This document shows, piece by piece, positions 1 to 8,233 of a stretch of 64,000 nucleotides of DNA. Every line of letters begins with the position of its first letter. Position 1 is the first letter of the stretch. The position numbers and the translations under genes are program-made. The notes beneath the pieces were generated by a model. That model was not told the origin of the DNA and made no database searches. It saw only the letters and a program-made list of their open reading frames with translations. This DNA is from Rhodanobacter sp. (lineage in GTDB: Bacteria > Pseudomonadota > Gammaproteobacteria > Xanthomonadales > Rhodanobacteraceae). The DNA lies in NCBI GenBank assembly GCA_004298045.1, contig SCRM01000019.1:62001-126000 (forward strand), read 5' to 3'.

Positions 1-1652
1 TGCCGTTGAAAAAGGCCGGGCGCGAGTGGACGGCCTGCTGCCCGTTCCACGACGAGCGCACGCCCTCGTTCACGGTCAGCCCGACCAAGCAGTTTTTCCA
101 CTGCTTCGGCTGCGGCGCGCACGGCAGCGCGATCAAGTTTCTGATGGATTACGAGCGGCTCGAGTTTCCCGACGCCGTCGAGGAGCTGGCGCAATCCGTC
201 GGCCTCACCGTGCCGCGCGAAAACCGCGGCGGCGAGCGCCCGCGCGAAGACAAGACCGACCTCTACGCGCTGCTCGATGCCTGCGCACAGTGGTTCCAGG
301 ATCAATTGCCGACCAGCCCCGAGGCGCAGGCGTACTGCAAGCAGCGCGGATTGGACGCCGCCATCATGGCCAATTTCCGCATCGGCTGGGCGCCGGCCGG
401 GTACGACGGCCTGATCAAGGCGCTGGGCAACACGCCGCGGCGGATGGAACTGCTGGCCGAGGCCGGGATGGTTTCCAGCGGCGAGCGCGGCGGCAAGTAC
501 GACCGCTTCCGCGAACGGCTGATGTTTCCGATTCTTGACCGCCGCGGCCGCGTGATCGCCTTCGGTGGGCGGGTGATTGGCGCCGACCAGGGGCCGAAAT
601 ACCTCAACTCGCCGGAGACGCCGCTGTTCCACAAGGGTCGCGAGTTGTTTGCGCTGTGGCAGGTGAAACAGGCCAACCCCAAGCTCGCGCGCATCGTGGT
701 GGTCGAGGGCTACATGGACGTCGCCGCGCTGCACCAGGCTGGGCTGCCGATTGCGGTGGCAACGCTCGGCACCGCGACCACGTCGGAACACGCCGAACGG
801 CTGTTTCGCAGCGCCAACGACGTGGTGTTCTGCTTCGATGGCGACCGCGCCGGGCGTGCCGCGGCCTGGAAGGCGCTGGATGCTGCGTTGCCCTGCCTGC
901 GCGACGGCCGGCAAGCGTATTTCCTGTTTCTGCCCGACCCGGAAGACCCCGATTCACTGGTGCGCAAGGAGGGCAAGGACGGCTTTCTTGCGCGTCTGAA
1001 CGCCGCCACGCCGCTGTCCGAGTATTTCTTTGAGCACCTCGCGCAAGATGTGGATACCGCCAGCCTCGACGGTCGCGCACGACTGGCCGAGCATGCGCGC
1101 CCACTGATTGCAAAGCTGCCCGACGGCGCGTTCCGCGACCTCATGGCCGATGAGCTGGAAAAGCGCACCGGCGCCCGCGCCATTCTCGCGCCCAGCGCAC
1201 CACGCAGCGCGCCCCGCCACACCAACGCCCAGCGTTCGCTGGTCCGCAGCGCCATTGCCCTGCTGCTGGCACAGCCGGGCATGGCCGATCGGGTCGACAA
1301 GCCCTACCGCTTCCTGCGCCTGGACAAGCCGGGCGTCGCACTGCTCGCCGAGCTGATGGATGTGGCGCGCAGCCGCCCCGGCATCAACGCGGCGATGCTG
1401 GTCGAACACTTTGCCGAGCGCAGTGAATACGCCGCGTTGCAAAAGCTGATGGTGACCGCGGTGATCGGCACACCCGAGGCACAACGCATCGAGTTTCTGG
1501 AGGCGCTGACGCGCATGGACGAGCAGGCCACGGCGCTGCGCCGCGAAGCCTTGCTCGCGAAGATGCGCGCGGCACCGCTCGACGACGCCGAAAAAGCCGA
1601 ACTGCGCGATCTGCTGGCGGCGCGTGTGCGACCGACTGCCACACCGGACTGA
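1..1652 (+). CDS. dnaG: DNA primase DnaG (5'-truncated by window edge)
   Basis: DNA primase makes the short RNA primers for chromosome replication and works with the DnaB helicase. The reading frame is already open at base 3, and the first visible residues (PLKKAG) match an internal DnaG position, so about 30 N-terminal residues lie outside the window; the TTG at base 6 is not the true start. A CHC2 zinc finger comes first (CCPFHD, then CFGCG, within the first 40 residues). The Toprim catalytic core follows, with VVVEGYMD near residue 234 and CFDGDRAG near 275 supplying the metal-binding acidic residues. The last 150 residues correspond to the helicase-binding domain, which is usually weakly conserved. 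About 550 residues are visible, in line with a family length near 580. Strong call. Confidence 0.97.
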   Translation, partial: PLKKAGREWTACCPFHDERTPSFTVSPTKQFFHCFGCGAHGSAIKFLMDYERLEFPDAVEELAQSVGLTVPRENRGGERPREDKTDLYALLDACAQWFQDQLPTSPEAQAYCKQRGLDAAIMANFRIGWAPAGYDGLIKALGNTPRRMELLAEAGMVSSGERGGKYDRFRERLMFPILDRRGRVIAFGGRVIGADQGPKYLNSPETPLFHKGRELFALWQVKQANPKLARIVVVEGYMDVAALHQAGLPIAVATLGTATTSEHAERLFRSANDVVFCFDGDRAGRAAAWKALDAALPCLRDGRQAYFLFLPDPEDPDSLVRKEGKDGFLARLNAATPLSEYFFEHLAQDVDTASLDGRARLAEHARPLIAKLPDGAFRDLMADELEKRTGARAILAPSAPRSAPRHTNAQRSLVRSAIALLLAQPGMADRVDKPYRFLRLDKPGVALLAELMDVARSRPGINAAMLVEHFAERSEYAALQKLMVTAVIGTPEAQRIEFLEALTRMDEQATALRREALLAKMRAAPLDDAEKAELRDLLAARVRPTATPD

Positions 1653-1713
1653 ATCGCCATGTGCCACCAGCCGAATATGGGATCATGCGGACTTGCGTGC
1701 GACTGGGGCGCCG

Positions 1714-2337
1714 ATGGAACTGCTTGACCGACTGATCACGATTTTTGCCGAGAACGGCTATGTCGCAGTGTGGCTCGCGCTGCTCGTCTGCGGCCTCGGT
1801 CTGCCGTTGCCGGAAGACGTGACGCTGGTGGCTGGCGGCGTGATCTCCGGGCTGGGCTACGCCAACGTGCACACCATGTTCATGCTGTGCATGGCCGGTG
1901 TCCTGCTGGGCGACGCCACCATGTTCATGATCGGTCGCCGTTTCGGCAAACGCATGCTCAAGTGGCGCTGGGTCGCCCGCATCGTCACCCCGCACCGCTA
2001 CCACATGGTGCGGCGCAAGTTTGCCCGTTACGGCAACCGCGTGTTGTTCGTGGCGCGCTTCCTGCCCGGCATGCGCACCACGATCTACATCACCGCCGGC
2101 ACCACGCGCAAAGTTTCGCTGCTGCGCTTCGTGCTGATCGACGCGCTCGCTGCCGCCATCAGCGTGCCGATCTGGGTGTATCTGGGCTATTTCGGCGCCA
2201 ACAACCACGAGTGGCTGGCGAAATGGCTGCAACGCGGCCAAAACGGCTTGTGGTTGATCGTGGCCGCCGCCACGCTTGGCATCGGCTGGGCCTGGTGGCG
2301 CAGCTACCGGCGGCGCCAGCTGAACCGCGAGGAGTGA
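1714..2337 (+). CDS. DedA-family (SNARE-associated/VTT) inner-membrane protein
   Basis: A 207-residue polytopic membrane protein of the DedA family, whose members are linked to membrane homeostasis, polyprenyl-phosphate or phospholipid flipping and envelope-stress tolerance. It shows the family hallmarks: LPLPEDVTLVAGG near residue 30 and the amphipathic motif FVARFLPGMR followed by TAG near residue 110, plus hydrophobic segments at both ends and an Arg-rich C-terminus. The ATG at 1714 is chosen because the frame upstream encodes nothing family-like and the usual short N-terminus precedes the first membrane helix. It lies 61 bases after dnaG in the same direction. The substrate cannot be told from sequence. 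Confidence 0.9.
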   Translation: MELLDRLITIFAENGYVAVWLALLVCGLGLPLPEDVTLVAGGVISGLGYANVHTMFMLCMAGVLLGDATMFMIGRRFGKRMLKWRWVARIVTPHRYHMVRRKFARYGNRVLFVARFLPGMRTTIYITAGTTRKVSLLRFVLIDALAAAISVPIWVYLGYFGANNHEWLAKWLQRGQNGLWLIVAAATLGIGWAWWRSYRRRQLNREE

Positions 2338-2371
2338 TGGCGGCCGGCAGCGCACTGCCGGCCGCGTAGCG

Positions 2372-4825
2372 TCAGAACTTGTACGACAGACGCGCAAACC
2401 ATGCCGCGCCGTTCAGGCCGAACTGCACCGCCTCGTACCAGAAGCCGTTGTCGGTTTCGTTCGGATCCTGCCGGGTCGGGTATTTGCCAAACACGTTGTG
2501 GCCACCCACCGTGAGTTTCATCGCCGGCGTGAAATGGTAAGTGACGCCGACGTCGGCCGAGGTCTTGTCGGCGTAGTGCGCGTTCGGCACCGGCGGGCCG
2601 GAGAACGTGCCCAGCGTCATCGGGCCGAAGTAGATGAACTTGACGTCGGTATCCCACTTGCCCAGCGCGTAGTTGAAGCCGAGCACCGCCTTCTCGCGCG
2701 GGGCACCGTTGGTGATGAACAACGCGTCGCGCTCGCCCAGGAGTGAATCCTCGCGCCCCGCCAGCGACGGCGGCGTATGCACCTTCTGGATCGTCGTCTC
2801 GGTGTGGTTGAAGGAAAGGAAACTGTCGAGCCGACCGGCGCCGAGCGTGGTGTGGTAGTCGGCGGTGAGGTCGAAGCCCTGGGTGCGGGTATCCACCGAG
2901 TTCACGAAGAACTGCGCCTCGCCGATGTTCTGCGCCGCCAGCACGCTGCCGATGTTCGGATCGCTGGTGTCGAACGTGCCGCTGAGCACGATGCGGTGCT
3001 TGATGTCGATGCGGTAGCCGTCCACGGTGATCGACAGGTTGTCGAGCGGAGTCCAGGTAAACCCGAGCGTGGCGCTGCGCGACTTCTCCTGCTTGAGCGG
3101 CGGGATCCCGGCGGCATTCGCCAGCGGGCTGCCGTTCGGCGCGATCACCACGTTGGTCTGCACCCCGCTCACGAAATCGCTGAACGTGGAGGAAAAGTAG
3201 CGCTGCTGCAGGGACGGCGCCCGGAAGCCGGTGCTCACCGACCCGCGCAGGAGGAAATTCCCGTTGACGTGGAACGCGCCGGAGAGCTTGCCGATGGTGG
3301 TGGAGCCGAAGTCGCTGTAGTCCTCGTGGCGGATCGCCTGATCGGTCATGAAGCGATCGGTCCAGTCGGTTTCGACATCGACATACAGCGCCCAGCTGTG
3401 GCGGCTCTTGTTGGTCGCATCGCTGGGCTGGAAGCCGGGAAAACCCTGGCTGCCGGCGTTGCCGCCGCCGGGGCCGTCGGCGTCGATCCACGAGCCGACC
3501 GAGCCCGGGTAGATCTTGTACTGCTCGCGCCGGAACTCGCCGCCAAACGCGACGTTCACCCCGGACATCCAGCCGTCGAACAGCTTGGTGGCGTCAAAGT
3601 TGGTCGTGTCCTGGCCAAACGAAAAACCGCCCGCGCCAAACACGTTGGGACTCACGCCGGCGCCACCCAGTTCAAGATCGAGGTTGGCCATCGACGCGTT
3701 CAGCGTGTGCCGGATGGTGTCCATCAGGCGGTTGTAGCCAAGCGTCTGCGACGCGTCGAAGCGCCAGTCGCGCCACATCCACCAGATGCCGGCGGTAGCG
3801 TGGCGATCCTGGATGTACGGGTTGATGTACGGCACGAAGCCATCCGGATACATCGCTGCCGAGTTGCGCGCCGGGATGTCGTCCGAGCCAATGCCTCCGC
3901 GGGCGAACGCCGCCGACGACACGGCGCGGTTCTGGATGCCGCCGTCGAAATACACATGCGCATCGCTGGCGATCGGCACGTCGCCGTTCAAATAGAAGGT
4001 GTTCTCGTGTACCGAAGCGTCGCCAATGGTACGCAGCGGATCGAGCGCCGCCGAGGTGCGGTTCGAGCGGCCGCGATCCTGGTGCTGCACGGTCATCGCG
4101 ATGACGCCGTCGTTGCCGGTGGCAAAGCCGCAGTAGGCCGAGGCGAGGTAATCCTGGCCATCGCCCTGGGTGTACTGGTTGTAGCCCGCCACCGCCTCGC
4201 AGCCCTTGCTGCGCTTGAGCACGACGTTGACCACCCCGGCGATCGCATCCGAGCCGTACTGCGCCGCCGCGCCGTCGCGCAGCACCTGCACTTGGTCCAC
4301 GGCAAGCAACGGGATGGTATTGAGGTCGGTGCCCGAATCGCCGCGGTTGCGCGCGCCGAACAGGTTGACCAGCGCCATCTGGTGCAGCCGTTTGCCATTC
4401 ACCAGCACCAGGGTTTGATCCGAGCCCAGCCCGCGCAGCGCCGGGGTGTCCTCCGAATCGGCGTTGTCGGAGCCGGTCTGGTAGCCGGATACCAGCGACG
4501 GCACCTTGTAGCTCAAGGTTTCGGTCAGCCCTTGCTGGGCCCCCTGCGTGGCTGCGTTGTTCATCGGCAGCACGTCGACCGGTACCGGCGAGTCGGTATA
4601 GGAAACCTGCCCCGTGCGGCGGGTGCCAACCACCGTCACCTCTTGCAGGTTGGTGGCTTTCACGTTGCCTTTTTGCGCCTGGCCGGTACTCGGCGTGGCT
4701 GATTGCGGCGCATCCGCGTCGCCCCCCGCAGCCGGCATCGCGCTGGCTATCCCGGTGCCAAACAATCCCGTCAACCCGCAGCTGGCCAGTGCCAGCGCGG
4801 TCATGCGCATGCGCCGAATATCCAC
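2372..4825 (-). CDS. TonB-dependent outer-membrane receptor
   Basis: An outer-membrane active transporter of about 817 residues. The start is taken as the GTG at 4825 because GGGGAG lies 8 bases upstream and the protein then begins with a normal signal peptide (MRMTALALAS...GIASA). A TonB-box-like stretch (LQEVTVVGTRR) follows, then a plug domain with ALRGLGSDQTLVLVNGKR and VLRDGAAAQYGSDAIAGVVNVV, then a 22-strand-type barrel ending in the terminal aromatic signature LSYKF. The ligand is not evident; no siderophore, B12 or polysaccharide-use genes are adjacent. It lies 145 bases downstream of mgtA on the same strand, and I found no convincing terminator between them. TonB-dependent receptors are numerous in Xanthomonadales. 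Confidence 0.93.
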   Translation of the reverse strand: MDIRRMRMTALALASCGLTGLFGTGIASAMPAAGGDADAPQSATPSTGQAQKGNVKATNLQEVTVVGTRRTGQVSYTDSPVPVDVLPMNNAATQGAQQGLTETLSYKVPSLVSGYQTGSDNADSEDTPALRGLGSDQTLVLVNGKRLHQMALVNLFGARNRGDSGTDLNTIPLLAVDQVQVLRDGAAAQYGSDAIAGVVNVVLKRSKGCEAVAGYNQYTQGDGQDYLASAYCGFATGNDGVIAMTVQHQDRGRSNRTSAALDPLRTIGDASVHENTFYLNGDVPIASDAHVYFDGGIQNRAVSSAAFARGGIGSDDIPARNSAAMYPDGFVPYINPYIQDRHATAGIWWMWRDWRFDASQTLGYNRLMDTIRHTLNASMANLDLELGGAGVSPNVFGAGGFSFGQDTTNFDATKLFDGWMSGVNVAFGGEFRREQYKIYPGSVGSWIDADGPGGGNAGSQGFPGFQPSDATNKSRHSWALYVDVETDWTDRFMTDQAIRHEDYSDFGSTTIGKLSGAFHVNGNFLLRGSVSTGFRAPSLQQRYFSSTFSDFVSGVQTNVVIAPNGSPLANAAGIPPLKQEKSRSATLGFTWTPLDNLSITVDGYRIDIKHRIVLSGTFDTSDPNIGSVLAAQNIGEAQFFVNSVDTRTQGFDLTADYHTTLGAGRLDSFLSFNHTETTIQKVHTPPSLAGREDSLLGERDALFITNGAPREKAVLGFNYALGKWDTDVKFIYFGPMTLGTFSGPPVPNAHYADKTSADVGVTYHFTPAMKLTVGGHNVFGKYPTRQDPNETDNGFWYEAVQFGLNGAAWFARLSYKF

Positions 4826-4970
4826 GGACTCTCCCCAGTGAGCCAAACGTGGGCGCACGCTACCACGCCATGTTTGTCCATCGCCAGCAGACATTCGTCA
4901 AAGTTTGCGCGGACCGCGGACGCGGAGGGCGCCGACGCCGGCAACTACCGCATCGCGCGGGTTCCGGCAC

Positions 4971-7601
4971 CTACAGCCAGCGGCCGTAGCGGCGCATGTA
5001 GAGCATCTTCACCAATTGCGTCAGCACGCAGTAGGTCAGGACGGTGGCCGCAATCCAGGCGAAAAACGCCGGCGGCAGCGGCAGCATGCCGAGTTTGGCG
5101 CCAATGTCGAGATAGGGAATGGCGATGCCGATGGCGATGATCGCGGTGGTGAGCCCCAGCACCGGCGCCGCCGCCGCGCTCTGCAGGAACGGAATGCGGC
5201 GCGTGCGGATCATGTGCACGATCAAGGTTTGCGTGAGCAGGCTTTCGACGAACCAGCCCGACTGGAACAGCGCCTGATGCGTGCTCGAATTGGCGTCGAA
5301 CACGTGCCACATCAGCCAGAACGTGGTGATGTCGAAAATCGAGCTGACCGGCCCGATCCACACCATGAAACGGCCGATGTCGCTGGCATCCCACTTGCGC
5401 GGCTTGCGCAGGTAATCGTCGTCCATGCGGTCGAACGGAATCGACAGCTGCGAAATGTCGTAGAGCAGGTTCAACACCAGGATCTGCAGCGGCAGCATCG
5501 GCAAGAACGGCAGGAACGCGCTCGCCACCAGCACGCTGAACATGTTGCCGAAGTTCGAGCTGGCGGTCATCTTGATGTACTTGATGATGTTGCCGAAGGT
5601 GACCCGCCCTTCCAGTACGCCCTCCTCCAGCACCATCAGGTTTTTTTCCAGCAGGATGATGTCCGCCGATTCCTTGGCGATGTCGGTGGCGGTGTCCACC
5701 GAGATGCCGACGTCGGCGTCGTGCAGCGCGGGCGCGTCGTTGATGCCGTCGCCAAGGAAACCCACGGTGTGGCCCTGGCGCTGCAGCGATTTCACCACCG
5801 CGGCCTTTTGCAGCGGCGACATCTTGGCGAACACGACAGTGCGTGCGACCAGCGCATCGAGCGCGTCGGCGTCGAGCGCTTCGACATCCCGGCCCTGCAC
5901 CGAATGGGTGACATCCAGCCCCACCTCGCGGCAGATCTTGCGCGTCACCGCCTCGTTGTCGCCGGTGATGACCTTGACCGTCACGCCATGCTGGTGCAGC
6001 GCCGCGATCGCGGTGGCAGCGGAGTCCTTCGGCGGGTCGAGGAACGCGAGACAGCCCACCGCGGTGAGCCCGGCTTCGTCCGCCACGCTCCACGCGCGCT
6101 CACTGGCGGGCGCACGCCGCACCGCCACTACCAGCACGCGCAAGCCGTCCTCATTCAAACGGTGCGTCATCGCGCGGATGTCGCGGCGACGCTCGTCGGT
6201 CAGCGGCGCCACCTCGTCACCCACCTGCGCGAAGCTGCAGATCGCCAGCATCTCCTCGACCGCGCCCTTGCAGATCAGGAGATGCTCGCGCTCGTCGCGC
6301 GCCACCACCACCGACATGCGTCGGCGTTGGAAATCGAACGGAATCTCGTCCACCACGCGGTATTGCGCCGCGACCGGTTCGAGATCGCGGTGGGTGAGCA
6401 CCGCCTTGTCCATCAGGTTCCTGAGGCCGGTCTGGAATCGGCTGTTCAAGTAGCCGTATTCGAGTGCGTCCTCGGACTCTTCGCCGTTCAAGTCCAGGTG
6501 CCGCTCGAGCACGATCCGGTCCAGCGTGAGCGTGCCGGTCTTGTCGGTGCACAGCACGTCCATCGCGCCGAAGTTCTGGATCGCGTTGAGCCGTTTCACC
6601 ACCACCTTGCGCTTGGACATCGCCAACGCGCCCTTCGCCAGGTTCGCGGTAACGATCAGCGGCAGCATCTCCGGCGTGAGGCCGACCGCCACCGACAGCG
6701 CAAACAGGAACGCCTGCATCCAGTCGCCCTTGTCCAGCCCGTTGACCAGGAACACGATCGGCACCATCACCGCCATGAAGCGGATCAGGAGCCAGCTCAC
6801 CGAATTCACGCCGCGGTCGAAGCTGGTTTGCACCGCCTGCCCGGTCATGCTGTGCGCCAGCGAGCCGAGGTAGCTGCGCCCGCCGGTCGCCACCACCACC
6901 GCGGTCGCCGCGCCCGACACCACGTTGGTGCCCATGTAGCAGATCGTCGGCAGGTCGAGCGGCGCTGCCGCCGTGGCCCCGGCGGCATGCGTCGGCGCCA
7001 CTTTTTCCACCGGCAACGACTCGCCGGTGAGGATCGCCTGGCTGACGAACAGATCCTTCGCGGTCAGCAGGCGCAGGTCGGCCGGCACCATGTCACCGGC
7101 CCCCAGGTGCACGATGTCGCCGGCCACCAGCTCACCCACCGGCACTTCGATCTGCTCGCTGTGGCCGTCCGAGGCACGACGCGTCACCGTGGCGGTGTTG
7201 CGCACCATCGCCTTGAGCTTTTCCGCCGCGCGCGAGGAGCGGTACTCCTGCGCAAAGCTCAGCAGCACACTGATGCCGACCATCACCGCAATGATGATCG
7301 GCCCGGTCAGATCACTGCGATCGGTGGCCAGTTGCACACCGGCCAGCACCAGCAGCACCACGATGAACGGGTTCTTGAACGCCCGCAGCAACTGCAGCGA
7401 CCAGTGCGGCGGTTTCTCATGCGCAACCTCGTTGGCGCCGTCGCGATGCAGGCGTTCGTTGATGCGCGCCTCGTCAAGGCCTCGCACCGAGGTGTCGAGC
7501 GCGCGCAACAGCTCGTCGCCGGCGCGGAACGCATCGTCCGCCGCAGGCACATGCGCGGGTGCCACGACTTTCTCGGTCATGCGGGAAAAAGGCTTGTTCA
7601 T
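4971..7601 (-). CDS. mgtA: Magnesium-translocating P-type ATPase MgtA
   Basis: An 876-residue inner-membrane P3B-type ATPase importing Mg2+ (E. coli MgtA is about 898). The N-terminal cation-ATPase domain is followed by the actuator motif LTGESLPVEK, the phosphorylated Asp in CTDKTGTLT near residue 352, and the hinge motif GDGINDAPALHDADVGI. Several hydrophobic segments occupy the C-terminal third. The gene is preceded on its own strand by more than 600 bases without a large gene, holding a promoter-like pair, a structured region, a 65-codon leader frame and a strong terminator hairpin, which suggests transcription attenuation as known for mgtA in Salmonella (there through leader MgtL and PhoP). 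It lies downstream of recG on the same strand. Confidence 0.95.
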   Translation of the reverse strand: MNKPFSRMTEKVVAPAHVPAADDAFRAGDELLRALDTSVRGLDEARINERLHRDGANEVAHEKPPHWSLQLLRAFKNPFIVVLLVLAGVQLATDRSDLTGPIIIAVMVGISVLLSFAQEYRSSRAAEKLKAMVRNTATVTRRASDGHSEQIEVPVGELVAGDIVHLGAGDMVPADLRLLTAKDLFVSQAILTGESLPVEKVAPTHAAGATAAAPLDLPTICYMGTNVVSGAATAVVVATGGRSYLGSLAHSMTGQAVQTSFDRGVNSVSWLLIRFMAVMVPIVFLVNGLDKGDWMQAFLFALSVAVGLTPEMLPLIVTANLAKGALAMSKRKVVVKRLNAIQNFGAMDVLCTDKTGTLTLDRIVLERHLDLNGEESEDALEYGYLNSRFQTGLRNLMDKAVLTHRDLEPVAAQYRVVDEIPFDFQRRRMSVVVARDEREHLLICKGAVEEMLAICSFAQVGDEVAPLTDERRRDIRAMTHRLNEDGLRVLVVAVRRAPASERAWSVADEAGLTAVGCLAFLDPPKDSAATAIAALHQHGVTVKVITGDNEAVTRKICREVGLDVTHSVQGRDVEALDADALDALVARTVVFAKMSPLQKAAVVKSLQRQGHTVGFLGDGINDAPALHDADVGISVDTATDIAKESADIILLEKNLMVLEEGVLEGRVTFGNIIKYIKMTASSNFGNMFSVLVASAFLPFLPMLPLQILVLNLLYDISQLSIPFDRMDDDYLRKPRKWDASDIGRFMVWIGPVSSIFDITTFWLMWHVFDANSSTHQALFQSGWFVESLLTQTLIVHMIRTRRIPFLQSAAAAPVLGLTTAIIAIGIAIPYLDIGAKLGMLPLPPAFFAWIAATVLTYCVLTQLVKMLYMRRYGRWL

Positions 7602-7681
7602 GCAACGCCACCGCGGCTCTTGCTGCCGGCGTCGCGGCAGCGCGCGCCAGTCGGCGCGACCATTGGACGAAAGAAACGATC

Positions 7682-7713
7682 AAAAGGCGGCAGCCGCCAT
7701 GCCGGCGGCTGCC
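7682..7713 (-). terminator. Intrinsic terminator inside the mgtA leader (attenuator candidate)
   Basis: On the minus strand GGCAGCCGCC and GGCGGCTGCC form a perfect 10-bp stem with a 5-base loop, followed by GCC and four T residues. It sits 80 bases before the mgtA start and 50 bases after the stop of the leader frame, so if it forms it would end transcription before mgtA. That position is typical of an attenuator. The U-tract is short, so efficiency is uncertain. Confidence 0.7.
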
Positions 7714-7765
7714 ACGCGCGGTCACCTGCGCGCTGGCGATGGCCAGTCGCGGCGCCTTACCGCCA

Positions 7766-7963
7766 TCACGCGGCGCGCGCCGACGCGTGCGGCAACGAAC
7801 CAGTCGCAGCAACGGGGGCCGCCGGGGCTGCGCTCGCCCCCAGGGCAGCGCCCGTAAGCGGCGCCGGCACGGTCACGACAAACTCGCGTACGCGGGCATC
7901 ACGCTGCGCACCGAACGGGCCGCGGGAGGCCCGCAGACGAAAAACATCGCGAAGGAGCTTCAT
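7766..7963 (-). CDS. Putative mgtA leader peptide (65 aa)
   Basis: A 65-codon frame starting at an ATG with a good Shine-Dalgarno (GGAG, 7 bases upstream), between the promoter region and the terminator hairpin that precedes mgtA. The first half is basic (MKLLRDVFRLRASR); the second half is Ala/Pro-rich with Pro spaced through VPAPLT and APAAPVA. Salmonella mgtA is controlled by translation of a short proline-containing leader, MgtL, so an analogous role is plausible, but there is no sequence similarity that I recognise. Its Shine-Dalgarno can pair with an upstream segment (7970-8002). It could be a chance frame in GC-rich DNA; ribosome position and start signal favour a real translated leader. 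Confidence 0.4.
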   Translation of the reverse strand: MKLLRDVFRLRASRGPFGAQRDARVREFVVTVPAPLTGAALGASAAPAAPVAATGSLPHASARAA

Positions 7964-7969
7964 GGCTCA

Positions 7970-8120
7970 TCTCCAAAACAAGGCGCACAGCGCCGTTGGA
8001 GAGAGCCGGCGTTTCCTAGTCCAGGAAAAGACCGGCCGACCGCTGGCGGCTGCCGCAGGCAATCAGCTTGTGATGCAGTGCCGACACCCGAAGCAAGCAG
8101 GTGCCGACGTTGCGACTAGG
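7970..8120 (-). promoter_or_regulatory. Structured 5' leader of mgtA
   Basis: Two pairings are visible on the minus strand. A long-range stem joins CGTTT..CCTAGTC (about 8113-8126) with GACTAGG.AAACG (about 8009-8021), 12 pairs with a 2-base bulge, enclosing about 90 bases that contain further short stems such as GGCACC/GGTGTC. A second hairpin pairs TCTCCAA (7996-8002) with TTGGAGA (7970-7976) around an inner GGCGC/GCGCC stem, and would bury the leader-frame Shine-Dalgarno. I do not recognise the Mg2+ M-box consensus. This could be a metal-sensing or translation-coupled leader (inference). Confidence 0.4.
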
Positions 8121-8161
8121 GTAAACGTCCATATGCCTTGAGAAGTCAGGACAGGATGTCA

Positions 8162-8180
8162 CTGCGGACGGCGTCCGCAG
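8162..8180. promoter_or_regulatory. 19-bp palindrome next to the mgtA promoter
   Basis: CTGCGGACG and CGTCCGCAG form a perfect 9-bp inverted repeat with one central base. It lies just downstream of the -10 element, at about +3 to +21 of the predicted transcript. It could be a repressor operator or a 5'-end hairpin. It has no T-run, so it is not an evident recG terminator. Confidence 0.45.
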
Positions 8181-8189
8181 GACGCGCGT

Positions 8190-8218
8190 ATTGTGCTGGC
8201 CGAGGCCGCGCGCGTCAA
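8190..8218 (-). promoter_or_regulatory. Predicted sigma70-type promoter for mgtA leader
   Basis: On the minus strand TTGACG (8213-8218) and CACAAT (8190-8195) are separated by 17 bases, matching 5/6 and 4/6 of the consensus. The pair begins 15 bases after the recG stop codon and points into the mgtA leader, so mgtA need not depend on read-through from recG. Confidence 0.5.
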
Positions 8219-8233
8219 CGACTGGAAACTGAA

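Noticed and set aside
2777-4702. 641-codon open frame opposite the TonB-dependent receptor
   Set aside because: Shadow of the receptor on the other strand; no start signal and no recognisable domain.
7474-7812. 112-codon minus-strand frame overlapping the mgtA start
   Set aside because: It overlaps mgtA by over 100 bases in another frame and has no Shine-Dalgarno; the 65-codon leader frame upstream is better supported.
8041-8120. Known M-box (ykoK) Mg2+ riboswitch before mgtA
   Set aside because: None of the conserved M-box sequence blocks that I know is present; the region is structured but not of that class.
4905-8141. Very long open frame on the + strand opposite mgtA
   Set aside because: It is antisense to mgtA through its whole length, has His/Arg/Gln-rich composition typical of GC-rich shadow frames, and shows no family feature.
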